Assembly (NCBI RefSeq): GCF_038002825.1
Contig: NZ_JBBODF010000001.1
Location: forward strand, 6,572,001 to 6,636,000
Length of the DNA stretch: 64,000 nt
Direction of reading: 5' to 3'
From: Paenibacillus sp. FSL H8-0048
Lineage (GTDB): Bacteria > Bacillota > Bacilli > Paenibacillales > Paenibacillaceae
Both the position numbers and the translations under genes were made by a program. Numbering within the stretch: position 1 is the first letter of the stretch; every line of letters begins with the position of its first letter. The notes under the pieces are model-generated. The model saw only the letters and a list, made by a program, of their open reading frames with translations. It had not been told where the DNA came from and searched no databases. Below, piece after piece: positions 6,891 through 14,843 of the stretch.

Positions 6891-8450
6891 CAGGCTGTCG
6901 AGAAAGTCTCGACAGCCTTCTTTATGTGATTTTGATTTCACACGACACCGCGTTAATGTTATATAATATATGTAACTATTTATAGAACGGATGGTGTGTC
7001 GACATGCTGCGTTCCAATCGAGAAAAGCAACAAGCTTACGAATTTGTTTCTATTGAAGATTTGGTTCCTCAAGACCACTTGCTTCGCAAAGTAGATAAAT
7101 ATATTGATTTTTCGTTTATCGATGAGAAGGTTAGACCCCTGTATTGCTCGGATAACGGACGCCCTGCGATTGATCCAGTCGTGCTGTTCAAGATGATTTT
7201 CCTGGGGTACTTCTACGGCATTCGTTCCGAACGTCAGTTAGAACGTGAGGTCCAAACGAACTTAGCTTACCGTTGGTTTCTGGGGCTGGGGTTAACCGAC
7301 AAGGTTCCAGACCACTCTACGATTAGCTGGAATCGGCGAACCCGATTTAAAGATACGAACATTTTTCAGGATATTTTCGATGAGATTGTGCTTCAGGCCA
7401 TTTCGCACCGGATGGTGGGCGGACGGGTTCTTGTCTCAGACTCTACTCACGTCAAGGCGAGTGCGAACAAACACCAATACACGAAACAAATGGTACTGCA
7501 AAGTACCAAGGATTATGTGGACGAGCTCAATGCTACCGTAGAAGCAGACCGGAAAAACCATGAAAAAAAGCCCTGAAACCTAGAGAGGAAGTGAACGAAG
7601 AAAAAGAAATTAAAGTGAGCAAGACGGATCCCGACAGCGGGTATATGATCCGCGACGGTAAGCCGGAAGGCTTCTTTTATCTGGACCACCGGACGGTAGA
7701 TCTGAAATACAATCTCATTACAGATGTCCATGTCACGCCCGGAAATGTCCATGATTCCGTGCCGTATTTGTCGCGTCTGGACCGTCAGAGGGAACGTTTT
7801 GGATTTCAAGTGGAAGCTATTGCGCTAGATTCAGGGTATCTAACAACGCCGATTTGCCGCGGTTTACAGAACCGAAAGATATTTGCCGTTATTGCTCACC
7901 GGAGATTCCATCCCAAGCAAGGACTGTTTCCCAAATGGAAGTTTACTTTTGATGGTGAGCGAGAGTTGTACGTCTGTCCAGCCGGCCAAGAATTGAAGTA
8001 CCGGACGACGGACCGCAAAGGCTACCAGCAGTATGCGTCAGATCCGGAGCAATGTAAAAATTGTCCGTTTTTAAACGAGTGTACGCAGTCCAAGAACCAC
8101 CGGAAAGTGGTGACCCGGCATGTCTGGGAGGACAGCAAGGAGTGGGTCCGGAACAACCGGCTTAGTAAGTCAGGTAAGCAGTTGTACCGCAAACGAAAAG
8201 AAACGATTGAGCGAAGCTTCGCGGATGCTAAAGAGCTCCATGGGTTTCGCTATTGCCGGTTGCGCGGGTTGCCAAATGTCAGGGAACAAGCACTGATGAC
8301 AGCAGCCGTGCAGAACATGAAGAAGATGGCGATTCAACTGGATCGCCGGGAAAAACAGGGGTAACCCCCTCGTTGTCCCGTTTGCAGGTAGTCATTGAAA
8401 TACAAAAGAAACCCAGGGTCTTTAAATGACCTGGGTTTCTCGACAATCTG
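6891..8450 (+). mobile_element. IS1182-family insertion sequence, 1560 bp
   Basis: The ends are inverted repeats: CAGGCTGTCGAGAAA at the left and, read on the minus strand, CAGATTGTCGAGAAA at the right (13 of 15 match). Each end also folds on itself: 6893-6917 is GGCTGTCGAGA-AAG-TCTCGACAGCC, and 8412-8435 pairs CCCAGGGTC with GACCTGGG. The element is flanked by an identical 18-bp duplication and carries one transposase gene in two frames. A TATAAT lies at 6962-6967 ahead of the transposase. The target was a transcription terminator. Confidence 0.93.
7004..8364 (+). CDS. IS1182-family DDE transposase, split by -1 frame change (about 453 aa if joined)
   Basis: Frame one (7004-7576) holds the DUF772-type N-terminus (PQDHLLRKVDKYIDF, RPAIDPVVLFKMIFLGYFYG) and the first catalytic Asp in VLVSDSTHVKA. 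Frame two (up to 8364) holds the second Asp in AIALDSGYLT, a Cys cluster CKNCPFLNEC, and the Glu in ERSFADAKELHGFRYCRLRG. The frames meet at A AAA AAG (7564-7570), a canonical -1 slippery heptamer, followed by TGA at 7574-7576. Slippage would restore the full protein; loss of one A from an eight-A run would be the alternative explanation. All three DDE residues are present. Confidence 0.88.
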
Positions 8451-8476
8451 AGCACCTTAACGGGTGCTTTTTTTAT
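8451..8476 (+). terminator. Right copy of the duplicated terminator hairpin, with T-run
   Basis: AGCACCTTAACGGGTGCT plus TTTTTT: the original terminator for the small genes at 6522-6859, now displaced 1.58 kb downstream by the IS. The stretch 8477-8633 holds no supported gene. Confidence 0.8.
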
Positions 8477-8633
8477 GCATATAAATGACCTTCTATAAGC
8501 CGTTCTCAGGGCTTGTTTTCAGGAACGTGTGTTTTTGAAGAGGGTGAAAAAGGGCAGGACGGGCAGGTTCTCTCCGTCTCCTGCTGGATTTTCGCCTGAC
8601 CAAAGATGAAAAACCAACTCAACTCAAATGGGA

Positions 8634-8670
8634 AAAAGACATACACCTAAAAAATAGGCATATGTCTTTT
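8634..8670. terminator. Bidirectional-type terminator hairpin
   Basis: Perfect arms AAAAGACATA / TATGTCTTTT around a 17-nt AT-rich loop. The terminal A/T tracts allow function on either strand. It lies 13 bp beyond the stop of the minus-strand His-rich gene. Confidence 0.65.
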
Positions 8671-8683
8671 CAATTAAATTAGT

Positions 8684-8959
8684 TTAATGTCCATTGTGAT
8701 GTAATACCCATTCCGGATCATGGAAGTGGCCACCATTTGGATCATCAGTATGTCTTGGATTAAAGGCCCAGTGATATCCACCGGGAGCTGGTCCAGGAGG
8801 ATTTGTGGTGGGGATAGAAGTGTGAGGGTCGACGAAAGCCGTGTGACCTTGGACAAAAGATCCAACATGGCAATGGTCAGGGTGACAGTGAGCTTCGTGA
8901 TACTCTTCGATCTGCATCGGTATTAAGTGATTGTGGTGAGGATGGTGGTCATGAGGCAC
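8684..8959 (-). CDS. Histidine-rich hypothetical protein, 91 aa
   Basis: GTG start (8959) preceded by AAGGATGAAGATAA. Twenty of 91 residues are His, with two Cys in AHCHPDHCH; the N-terminus MPHDHHPHHNHL and the end HFHDPEWVLHHNGH are especially dense. There is no signal peptide or membrane helix. Such composition suggests metal binding, and a spore-coat role is possible, but no family was recognised. The opposite-strand frame is a shadow. Confidence 0.6.
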   Translation of the reverse strand: MPHDHHPHHNHLIPMQIEEYHEAHCHPDHCHVGSFVQGHTAFVDPHTSIPTTNPPGPAPGGYHWAFNPRHTDDPNGGHFHDPEWVLHHNGH

Positions 8960-9070
8960 TTATCTTCATCCTTTCTGATTTGGGATCGAACTTAGCATGA
9001 GCAATTGTTGTGAGGATTATAGGGTGTTACTAATATTGACACAAAATAAATATTACCAAGGAGGGTCCTT

Positions 9071-9401
9071 ATGGACATCAGAATCATACCGATTGACCAG
9101 CTTAACGCAGCTGTCTATAATCCCCTCGTCGATCTTCAGCCGGGAGATCCTGAGTATGAGAAGCTTCGCCGCAGCCTGGACGAGTTCGGCTATATTCGAC
9201 CCGATTGTTTGGAATGAGCAGACCGGCAATATGGTCGGAGGCCATCAGCGGTGTAAGGTGTTGGTCAATGAGCAGGGCCACACGGAGCTAGCTGTATCGG
9301 TTGTCAACCTGGACCCCGAGCGGGAGCGTCTGCTGAATCTGGCGCTGAACAAAGTGTCTGGCCGCTGGGATAATGAAGCGCTGGCGCAGTTGTGTTTTTA
9401 G
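9071..9401 (+). pseudogene. ParB-like nuclease-fold protein, frameshifted and truncated
   Basis: AAGGAGGGTCCTT precedes ATG 9071. The first frame reads MDIRIIPIDQLNAAVYNP...YEKLRRSLDEFGYI; after a frame change near 9196-9205 it continues IVWNEQTGNMVGGHQR, VVNLDPERERLLNLALNK and SGRWDNEALAQL, ending TAG at 9401. GGHQR is the catalytic/nucleotide motif of phage ParB-like domains. Intact relatives continue well beyond ALAQL, often into DNA methyltransferases, so both a frameshift and a C-terminal truncation are present. Confidence 0.78.
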
Positions 9402-9437
9402 AGGGCCTATTATATGTGTTCTCAAACACTTTCAAAC

Positions 9438-9477
9438 AATAAACTCGTCTGGCATTAAGCCAGGCGGGTTTATTTTA
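9438..9477 (+). terminator. Strong intrinsic terminator
   Basis: AATAAACTCGTCTGGC pairs with GCCAGGCGGGTTTATT (sixteen positions, some G:T) and is followed by TTT. Confidence 0.85.
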
Positions 9478-9527
9478 TAGCTTTTGCAAATGCTCAATAA
9501 CTATGTTCATGAACTTCTTAAAATTTT

Positions 9528-9731
9528 TTAAAGCTTGTTACTTCCATTCTCTTGTTCTTTAGCTTTCTCACTGAAATGTAAGCTAATAATAGCAATTACC
9601 AATAAAATTACACCTACTATATTAGAGAATACAGGCTCATTGTTTGAAATTGATCGTATTAACAACCGAATATTAATAGCAAGAGCCCCGAACCAACATA
9701 TGTAAACAAACCATTTAGTACTGTTCTTCAT
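9528..9731 (-). CDS. Two-helix membrane protein, 67 aa
   Basis: The start was placed at ATG 9731 (MKNSTKWFVYICWFGALAIN) because AAAGGTGAAATA precedes it; the longer upstream frame lacks RBS support. Two hydrophobic segments (about residues 7-25 and 36-52) are followed by a charged tail ending EKAKEQENGSNKL. AT-rich like its neighbours. Function unknown. Confidence 0.5.
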   Translation of the reverse strand: MKNSTKWFVYICWFGALAINIRLLIRSISNNEPVFSNIVGVILLVIAIISLHFSEKAKEQENGSNKL

Positions 9732-9867
9732 TATTTCACCTTTCATATACATTATTTTATAATTATACAATATAGAATCAGCATGTATCGCTTTCAAGCT
9801 GATCTTTAGTTTTCCATTATCCCAATAAGGAGGAATTACGAACCAGAGAAAAATCGTTAATTTAACA

Positions 9868-10127
9868 GTGATTATTCTGATCATATGTATTTTTTATTGT
9901 TTTTTCGTAAGCGGAGGTACTGCTGCGGTTGGAAGAATAGAAAAGAAAGTGGAAAAGAATAATCATTTATATATTGAAGTGAAGTTGGAAAACGGGACCC
10001 TTGAAAATATTAAAGTGCCGTCAATCGTCTGGCCTTTTTGAAGGAAAAGGAGTCGTATTTTATGGCTTACAAATATAATTTGTTGCGTAAGCCTTATCTT
10101 GTGAAAATTAAAGGAGATGAAATATAA
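9868..10127 (+). pseudogene. Small membrane/secreted hypothetical protein, frameshifted
   Basis: From GTG 9868 the frame encodes a hydrophobic helix (VIILIICIFYCFFVSGG) then RIEKKVEKNNHLYIEVKLEN, and stops at TGA 10039-10041. The adjacent frame continues LKEKESYFMAYKYNLLRKPY to TAA 10125-10127, as one protein would. The natural start may lie upstream near AAGGAGG at 9828, where the expected ATG position reads ACG. Start loss plus a frameshift suggest decay. Confidence 0.4.
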
Positions 10128-10208
10128 TCAGTGTATGATTTGATCAAGGGGTGAAACAATGAAATTACTGGACGGTCTCTAGCTTCCCTGAAGGAGGTTA
10201 GAGCTGAG

Positions 10209-10487
10209 TTGAGTAGAAGCGTTAAGAAAACAACCGTAAGTAAAGATCAGGCAAATCCCTGGACCAAACGACAGGCAAGCAAGGCTGTGCGAAGATACTC
10301 CCGAGGTATTCCTTATGGTAAATTCTATCGGAAAATTTATTGTTCGTGGGATATAAGCGATTGGAGATTTTACACACCTTATTTGCAAGCGGTCAAGGAA
10401 TGGGAGACCAATGGTAGAAGTTGGAACAGACCCGTTAGCCTTCAAAAATTAACTTTAAACTGGAATAAGGATTTTAAAAGAAAATAA
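10209..10487 (+). CDS. Basic hypothetical protein, 92 aa
   Basis: TTG 10209 lies downstream of AAGGAGGTTAG. The product is basic and aromatic-rich: RRYSRGIPYGKFYRK, DISDWRFYTPYLQAV and WETNGRSWNRP. It has no signal peptide or membrane helix and no recognised family. It is followed at once by a terminator (10486-10531). Confidence 0.5.
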   Translation: MSRSVKKTTVSKDQANPWTKRQASKAVRRYSRGIPYGKFYRKIYCSWDISDWRFYTPYLQAVKEWETNGRSWNRPVSLQKLTLNWNKDFKRK

Positions 10488-10531
10488 GAAAAGGGGTTGC
10501 CGATAGGGAAGCGTCGGCGGCTCCTTTTCTT
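10486..10531 (+). terminator. Intrinsic terminator-like hairpin
   Basis: AAGAAAAGGGG pairs with CTCCTTTTCTT (two G:T or offset pairs), with an inner GCCGA...TCGGC stem. It starts at the stop codon of the preceding gene. Confidence 0.65.
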
Positions 10532-10562
10532 ATGTACGTTCTGTCTTAAAGAAGAGCTAGTT

Positions 10563-10922
10563 TTAATTTCTATCTACTAAAATAGTATATGCAGTTATGT
10601 TCCCGAATTCATCATATGAAAATATAGTTGAGGCTCCATATTGAACAGCTTGAACCCATCCATCTTCATACAATACAATAGCCCCATCATTAAAAATTAG
10701 TTCAAGTGATCCGGGGAGATACTTCCAATATCCTGAATTCATGTGAACAATAATTTGTTCAAAACTAGCCTTAGCACTCACATCTTGTGGAGTAACCTTG
10801 TTTAGAGTAGATACTGCGGGAAGATCAGGAGTCTGAATGGATGCAGTTGCTGCAAAAGAGGTGGAGCCTAAAGCGAAACAAGCTGTAACGGTTAAAAGGC
10901 CAACTAAAAGTTTCTTTTTCAT
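10563..10922 (-). CDS. Secreted hypothetical protein, 119 aa
   Basis: The product begins with a Sec signal peptide, MKKKLLVGLLTVTACFALG followed by STSFAA, with likely cleavage after AxA near residue 25. The mature part is about 94 residues, beta-rich, with no Cys: SGYWKYLPGSLELIFNDG and GWVQAVQYGASTIF. A GGAGGTTTGAAGT site precedes ATG 10922. It stands alone. No family recognised. Confidence 0.65.
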   Translation of the reverse strand: MKKKLLVGLLTVTACFALGSTSFAATASIQTPDLPAVSTLNKVTPQDVSAKASFEQIIVHMNSGYWKYLPGSLELIFNDGAIVLYEDGWVQAVQYGASTIFSYDEFGNITAYTILVDRN

Positions 10923-11140
10923 ACTTCAAACCTCCAAAATGAGTATTTTGTGTGTTACATAAGTAATAATAGATTAAATGGATTTATATGTATATAAGTA
11001 ATAAGTATGGTTTTTAATGATATTATTTGTAATATATTGGAGGTTAATGTCGTTTGTTGATTTTTAATTGGATTTGAATAATATGTCCTAGGACTTTGTA
11101 AGGGTTATTATTAAAATGCAATTATATATAAGTTTTACTA

Positions 11141-11168
11141 ATGAAAAAACGGGCCATTTTGTGGCCCG
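11141..11168 (-). terminator. Intrinsic terminator for the minus-strand gene at 11220
   Basis: CGGGCCA-TTTTG-TGGCCCG with an A-run at 11144-11149, which reads as TTTTTT on the minus strand, about 50 bp beyond the stop. The gap 10923-11140 is AT-rich and holds the promoter region of the secreted protein; no gene is seen. Confidence 0.8.
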
Positions 11169-11219
11169 CGTGTTCAACTAAATTTCAATATTTGATTTTT
11201 AATGCTTTAAATTAGGGAA

Positions 11220-11423
11220 TTAACCAAACATAGAAGGCAAGAAGAACAAGAAAAAGAGAATAAGAACGATCACGCTGGTGATTCTGCTCATCATAAGATA
11301 AGCCTCGCTGGGCCCGGAGTCGCCCTTGACCATCCAGCCGTAACGCATATGCCAGCCCATGGCCGGGAAGAAGATATTCAATACTGCAATCAATACGAAG
11401 AGAACAGCGAAAATAACAACCAT
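11220..11423 (-). CDS. DUF6199-like two-helix membrane protein, 67 aa
   Basis: The start chosen is ATG 11423, eight bases after AAAGGAGC; longer upstream starts lack an RBS. There is one hydrophobic helix at each end (VVIFAVLFVLIAVLNIFF; VIVLILFFLFFLPSMFG) and a loop WHMRYGWMVKGDSGPSEAYL between them. The W-x-x-x-Y-G-W-x-V-K-G loop recalls small DUF6199-type membrane proteins. Function unknown. Confidence 0.6.
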   Translation of the reverse strand: MVVIFAVLFVLIAVLNIFFPAMGWHMRYGWMVKGDSGPSEAYLMMSRITSVIVLILFFLFFLPSMFG

Positions 11424-11638
11424 TTTTACCAGCTCCTTTCTCCATTTACGAAAGCTCATTGCATGAAGTTGCATATTTCTGGATGCAGCTTCAAATTAAC
11501 AACGCGGAATTCTTCCAGGCCCACATGACACTTATGTCACACCAACCCCCATATTGTTAGCCCATTCGATGGGGAATTCTATCTGCGTCTCTTATACTGG
11601 AAATATATTGATTTACTTCCGAAAGGGGCTATTCACCA

Positions 11639-12442
11639 GTGACTGAAGCTATCAAAGCAATACTATTAGGGATTATTGAGGGGTTGACTGAATTCTTGCC
11701 GGTCTCGTCTACCGGGCACCTTATCCTGGCAGGGGATCTGCTGAAGTTCGAAGGGGAGGCTGCGGTTACCTTCAAAATCGTAATCCAGCTGGGTGCGGTA
11801 ATGGCCGTATTGCTGCTGTATTGGAAAAAGTATGTGAACATCGGGATGAATATGCTGAAGCTGGATTTCACCAAGAGCAAGGGACTGAATGCCATCCACA
11901 TGATCCTGGCTATGGTTCCGGCACTGGTGGTATATCTGCTCTTCAAAGATACGATCAAGAGCCAGTTGTTCGGCCCTAAGCCGGTCCTCATGGGTCTGAT
12001 TGCCGGTGGCCTGTTGATGATCTTCGCCGCGCGCAGCAGGAGAACCGTTACGTCAGAGACGGTGGACGGTCTTAACTATACGCAAGCCTTCGGCATCGGG
12101 CTGTTCCAGTGCTTAGCGCTATGGCCCGAGTTCTCCAGATCCGGCTCGACGATTTCAGGGGGCCTCCTGCTGGGAACCAGCCAGAAAGCCGCTGCGGACT
12201 TCACCTTCCTGATCTCAGTACCGGTAATGTTCGGAGCCAGCCTTCTGGACCTCTATGACAGCCGGGATCTGCTGAATTCAGATTCACTGACCCTGATGCT
12301 GATCGGGTTCGTGACGTCCTTCCTCGTAGCCATGATTGCAGTCGTCACATTCATCAAGCTGATTAAGCGGCTCCGCCTGGAATGGTTCGCGCTCTACCGG
12401 TTCGTGTTAGCGGGGCTGTTCTATGTAATTGTTATCATGTAA
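11639..12442 (+). CDS. uppP: Undecaprenyl-diphosphatase (bacitracin resistance)
   Basis: The protein is 267 aa, normal for UppP/BacA. The first signature EGLTEFLPVSSTGHLIL and the second, EFSRSGSTISGG, are intact and hold the catalytic Glu, Ser and Arg residues; multiple membrane helices follow. It dephosphorylates undecaprenyl pyrophosphate at the outer membrane face to recycle the cell-wall lipid carrier. The GTG start at 11639 follows GAAAGGGGC. A palindrome TGACA-CTTA-TGTCA at 11526-11539 lies in the promoter region and could be an operator. Confidence 0.95.
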   Translation: MTEAIKAILLGIIEGLTEFLPVSSTGHLILAGDLLKFEGEAAVTFKIVIQLGAVMAVLLLYWKKYVNIGMNMLKLDFTKSKGLNAIHMILAMVPALVVYLLFKDTIKSQLFGPKPVLMGLIAGGLLMIFAARSRRTVTSETVDGLNYTQAFGIGLFQCLALWPEFSRSGSTISGGLLLGTSQKAAADFTFLISVPVMFGASLLDLYDSRDLLNSDSLTLMLIGFVTSFLVAMIAVVTFIKLIKRLRLEWFALYRFVLAGLFYVIVIM

Positions 12443-12481
12443 TGGGTCCCTCTGGTGTGATCAGCTCCGGCGGTTCATTAC

Positions 12482-12646
12482 TCAGCCGTATTCCTTAGGC
12501 TCCTGGAGCAGGATGGAGAAGGTCTGGGTCACGTGGTCCACTTCAATCGTCTCGATACCCACAAAATCCGGAATTTCAGGATGAACGGCATCCACGCTGT
12601 ATTCAGGATGAGTCAGCAATAATTGAATGACTTTCAGGGCTTCCAC
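12482..12646 (-). CDS. Small acidic hypothetical protein, 54 aa
   Basis: The GTG start at 12646 has AAAGGGG about 12 bp upstream; the frame is closed by TGA just above that, so little extension is possible. The product reads VEALKVIQLLLTHPEYSVDA and ends TQTFSILLQEPKEYG. It is soluble and acidic. Its composition looks like a real protein, but no family was recognised. Confidence 0.45.
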   Translation of the reverse strand: MEALKVIQLLLTHPEYSVDAVHPEIPDFVGIETIEVDHVTQTFSILLQEPKEYG

Positions 12647-12749
12647 GTTGATCTTGATCCCCTTTACAGTAGAATCTCATCATGACATTGCTTGTTGTTC
12701 GGAGCTGCATTGTTGTGCTGAGCTATGGTCTGTATTATCCCCGCAGCGC

Positions 12750-13292
12750 TTAGCGAATATGTCTGTGGATGATATTTCTGTCTTCGTTACGTTCCATAAC
12801 AGCCATTAATTGCCCCTGGAAAATACGTCTTTGGATCTGGTCGATCCGCTGCAGCGCGAGAGGGACGGGGACCTGGAACGCTACAGCAAGCTCAGTAACG
12901 GCATCCTCACGGAGCTCGGGCAGCGTGTTCGCAGAAATCATGCTGTACGGCATGGAGGCATACAGGATGAACCGGTCGGATTCATCTCTCTGTGCCTGAG
13001 TGAACTCTCCGGGCATAAGCGTAGACTTGCCGGCATGCCGCAGCAGATGACACAGCTCGTGGAGGAATTCCAGCCGCTGCAGCTCGGGAGGGAGCCGGTT
13101 GTCGATGAACATGCTGTACATTCCGGCCGTAGCCTCAATCGCCTTGCTGCGGACATCGAGATAGTGTACCCAGATATTGAGCCGCTTCGATATGTAATCA
13201 ATGGAGATGTCGGACGGCTTGCGGACACCAATGCGCTGGTATAAATCCTCTGTCCATTTCTCCAATGCGGTCATCTGATAATAGCCTTGCAT
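12750..13292 (-). CDS. ImmA/IrrE-type zinc metallopeptidase (DUF955), 180 aa
   Basis: A single DUF955 domain with the zinc motif in LEFLHELCHLLRHAGK (HExxH, about residues 77-83), a preceding helical region (ALEKWTEDLYQRIGV) and a C-terminal helix bundle. ImmA-type peptidases cleave phage-type repressors; no ImmR-like XRE repressor is adjacent here, so the target is unclear. The C-terminal region LAVAFQVPVPLALQRIDQI resembles the usual helical tail. Chromosomal codon use. Confidence 0.78.
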   Translation of the reverse strand: MQGYYQMTALEKWTEDLYQRIGVRKPSDISIDYISKRLNIWVHYLDVRSKAIEATAGMYSMFIDNRLPPELQRLEFLHELCHLLRHAGKSTLMPGEFTQAQRDESDRFILYASMPYSMISANTLPELREDAVTELAVAFQVPVPLALQRIDQIQRRIFQGQLMAVMERNEDRNIIHRHIR

Positions 13293-13436
13293 AATCCATC
13301 ACCCCATATATAAGATCGTGTGTTCGTGTTATTGGCCAAAAGAAAAGCCCGTAAGGGCTAAGCAGCAGTTCAGCACGCGACTCTTCATCGGCTGAAATAT
13401 GGAACGGGTGTTCCTGTGTATGTAAGCATAAAGGAA

Positions 13437-13613
13437 TTACGCTCGAATATCAAGTGTTTTTCCCAAGGTGGGGTGCGTGGCCTGACTCAGCATCTGAACC
13501 ATATCCTGGGCACCGCTCTGCGCCTGCTCCTTGGCAAGGCTCATGACCTGCAGCCCTGCGGCCTGCTGTAAGGATGACTGACTCATCACTACGGATAATG
13601 CAGCAATATCCAT
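13437..13613 (-). CDS. yjfB: YjfB family protein, 58 aa
   Basis: The product begins MDIAALSVVMSQSSLQQAAG and ends HPTLGKTLDIRA. Both the MDIAALS..MSQ..L start and the HPxLGxxLDI end are diagnostic of the YjfB family (putative motility protein, Pfam YjfB_motility). The start ATG 13613 has GGAGGGAGGAATGCCGG upstream. It lies convergent to no gene and 170 bp from the ImmA-like gene. Confidence 0.82.
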   Translation of the reverse strand: MDIAALSVVMSQSSLQQAAGLQVMSLAKEQAQSGAQDMVQMLSQATHPTLGKTLDIRA

Positions 13614-13782
13614 CCGGCATTCCTCCCTCCATTTGTTGTGAAGCTATGGCTTCATACTCTATATCGACCACTGGACGCCTGTCCGTTAGGTGAATGGTAT
13701 TTCTTTGCCAATTGGCCCATGCAATGAAGCAGAATTCCACATATTCTGTGCTGTATTCAATATTCAAGAGGAGGAATTAATC

Positions 13783-13938
13783 ATGGGAGCAGAATATGGT
13801 TGCGGTTGTGGAAATAACGTAGGTGGAGTGAATCAGGGACCTCCAATCGTTCCGGTAGTAAGCCCTTGGACTTCGACAGGTGCAATTCTGGTTCTGTTCA
13901 TTCTGCTGGTTATCATCACAAAAGCCTGTTTGTTCTAG
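13783..13938 (+). CDS. YjcZ-like sporulation membrane peptide, 51 aa
   Basis: AGAGGAGGAATTAATC precedes ATG 13783. A Gly/Cys-rich head (MGAEYGCGCGNNVGG) and a Pro-rich middle are followed by one C-terminal membrane helix, GAILVLFILLVIITKACLF, the signature of YjcZ/SscA-type tiny sporulation proteins. These act in spore coat or germination. A terminator follows 18 bp after the stop. Confidence 0.75.
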   Translation: MGAEYGCGCGNNVGGVNQGPPIVPVVSPWTSTGAILVLFILLVIITKACLF

Positions 13939-13956
13939 AACAGCCTATAGCCAGTG

Positions 13957-14000
13957 TAGCCCTGTCCGGCCTGTGCCGGATAGGGCTATTTCTTTTTTTT
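13957..14000. terminator. Terminator between convergent genes
   Basis: TAGCCCTGTCCGGC pairs with GCCGGATAGGGCTA (one mismatch, four-base loop), followed by TTTC and eight T. It serves the YjcZ-like gene and overlaps the end of the minus-strand gene. Confidence 0.85.
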
Positions 14001-14174
14001 CTTATGAGCACGGACCGTTGGCCCGATCTGGCGTTTGATTCTGCCTGTTGCTGCATCCGTTTCAATGATATAGAGCTCCTTGATTGTTCCGGCAAGCGCA
14101 AACCATTCCTGCAGGGCTTCAGCTTCGGACATAGGGCCGTACAGCCGTTTGCCCCGGTAACAGATATAGAACAC
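13986..14174 (-). CDS. Small basic hypothetical protein, 62 aa
   Basis: GTG 14174 preceded by GGAGAGCCGCAT. The product starts MFYICYRGKRLYGPMSEAEA and ends in a poly-Lys tail (AHKKKKK). The GPMSEAEALQEW pattern is like GYF/GLTSCAN-style 'GP.s..ea..w' motifs, so this may be a small peptide-binding or scaffold protein. Overlapping frames on both strands are shadows. Confidence 0.55.
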   Translation of the reverse strand: MFYICYRGKRLYGPMSEAEALQEWFALAGTIKELYIIETDAATGRIKRQIGPTVRAHKKKKK

Positions 14175-14260
14175 ATGCGGCTCTCCATCTAAGTTATATT
14201 ATCCCATTTCATTCTACGCTTTATCGCAGTGAAATTGAATAACATCCCCCACAGGCCAGC

Positions 14261-14701
14261 TTATTTAAAAATAAACTCTACACGCGTACCATCTGCGAAC
14301 GCCTCCAGCTGATTGCCGACCCAGCTTCCCGCTCCGCGGTTATCACTGGGGGTTATGTACTCAATATGGGCCCCGGCTCCGCCTTCCTCACACATGGCCA
14401 TCGGCCATTCGTCCCGGTCATAGCCTTTCTTCGTGGGAACTCCCTTCAGAGACGCTTTGCGGTTCTCCTCCGCATTCTTGCGGTCGATGGTGCAGATGGC
14501 TGACTCTCCCTTACGGATGGCCTTCTGGATGTGCCTTGCGGTCTCCGGGTAGCGGTCTGACGGGAACTTCAGCTTCATGACCTCCGAAGAGTGGCCGGAA
14601 GGGGTCTGCGGCAGCCATTGCCCGTTCTCCTCCAGGAGGTAGGCGGACAGACTGAGCAGGGCAATAATGATGAGACTGATGATGGACTTTTTGGCTTTCA
14701 T
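14261..14701 (-). CDS. nucB: NucB-like secreted DNase, 146 aa
   Basis: The start was placed at ATG 14701 (MKAKKSIISLIIIALLSLSA) because AAAGGAGCAGAT precedes it and it gives a signal peptide or anchor; the longer frame has no support. The mature part has the NucA/NucB core: YDRDEWPMAMCEEGGAGAHI, then DNRGAGSWVGNQL, with the D-R-D-E-W active-site block. Family members are sporulation-linked extracellular nucleases that degrade DNA, for example from lysed mother cells and in biofilms. Length fits NucB. Confidence 0.85.
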   Translation of the reverse strand: MKAKKSIISLIIIALLSLSAYLLEENGQWLPQTPSGHSSEVMKLKFPSDRYPETARHIQKAIRKGESAICTIDRKNAEENRKASLKGVPTKKGYDRDEWPMAMCEEGGAGAHIEYITPSDNRGAGSWVGNQLEAFADGTRVEFIFK

Positions 14702-14843
14702 ATCTGCTCCTTTGTAAATGGGTATGGGGTATAATGCCTGTGCCTTGAATAGTATAGCGTAAGAATAACGGATTGTGACAGCCCGAATTCTGTGCAGCAG
14801 CCGTGCTGAAGTTCCATAATTCGTCATAATATGTACAAACACA

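Noticed and set aside
13450..13767. Minus-strand ORF of 105 codons
   Set aside because: It overlaps the YjfB gene in another frame; the YjfB frame has diagnostic ends and a good RBS.
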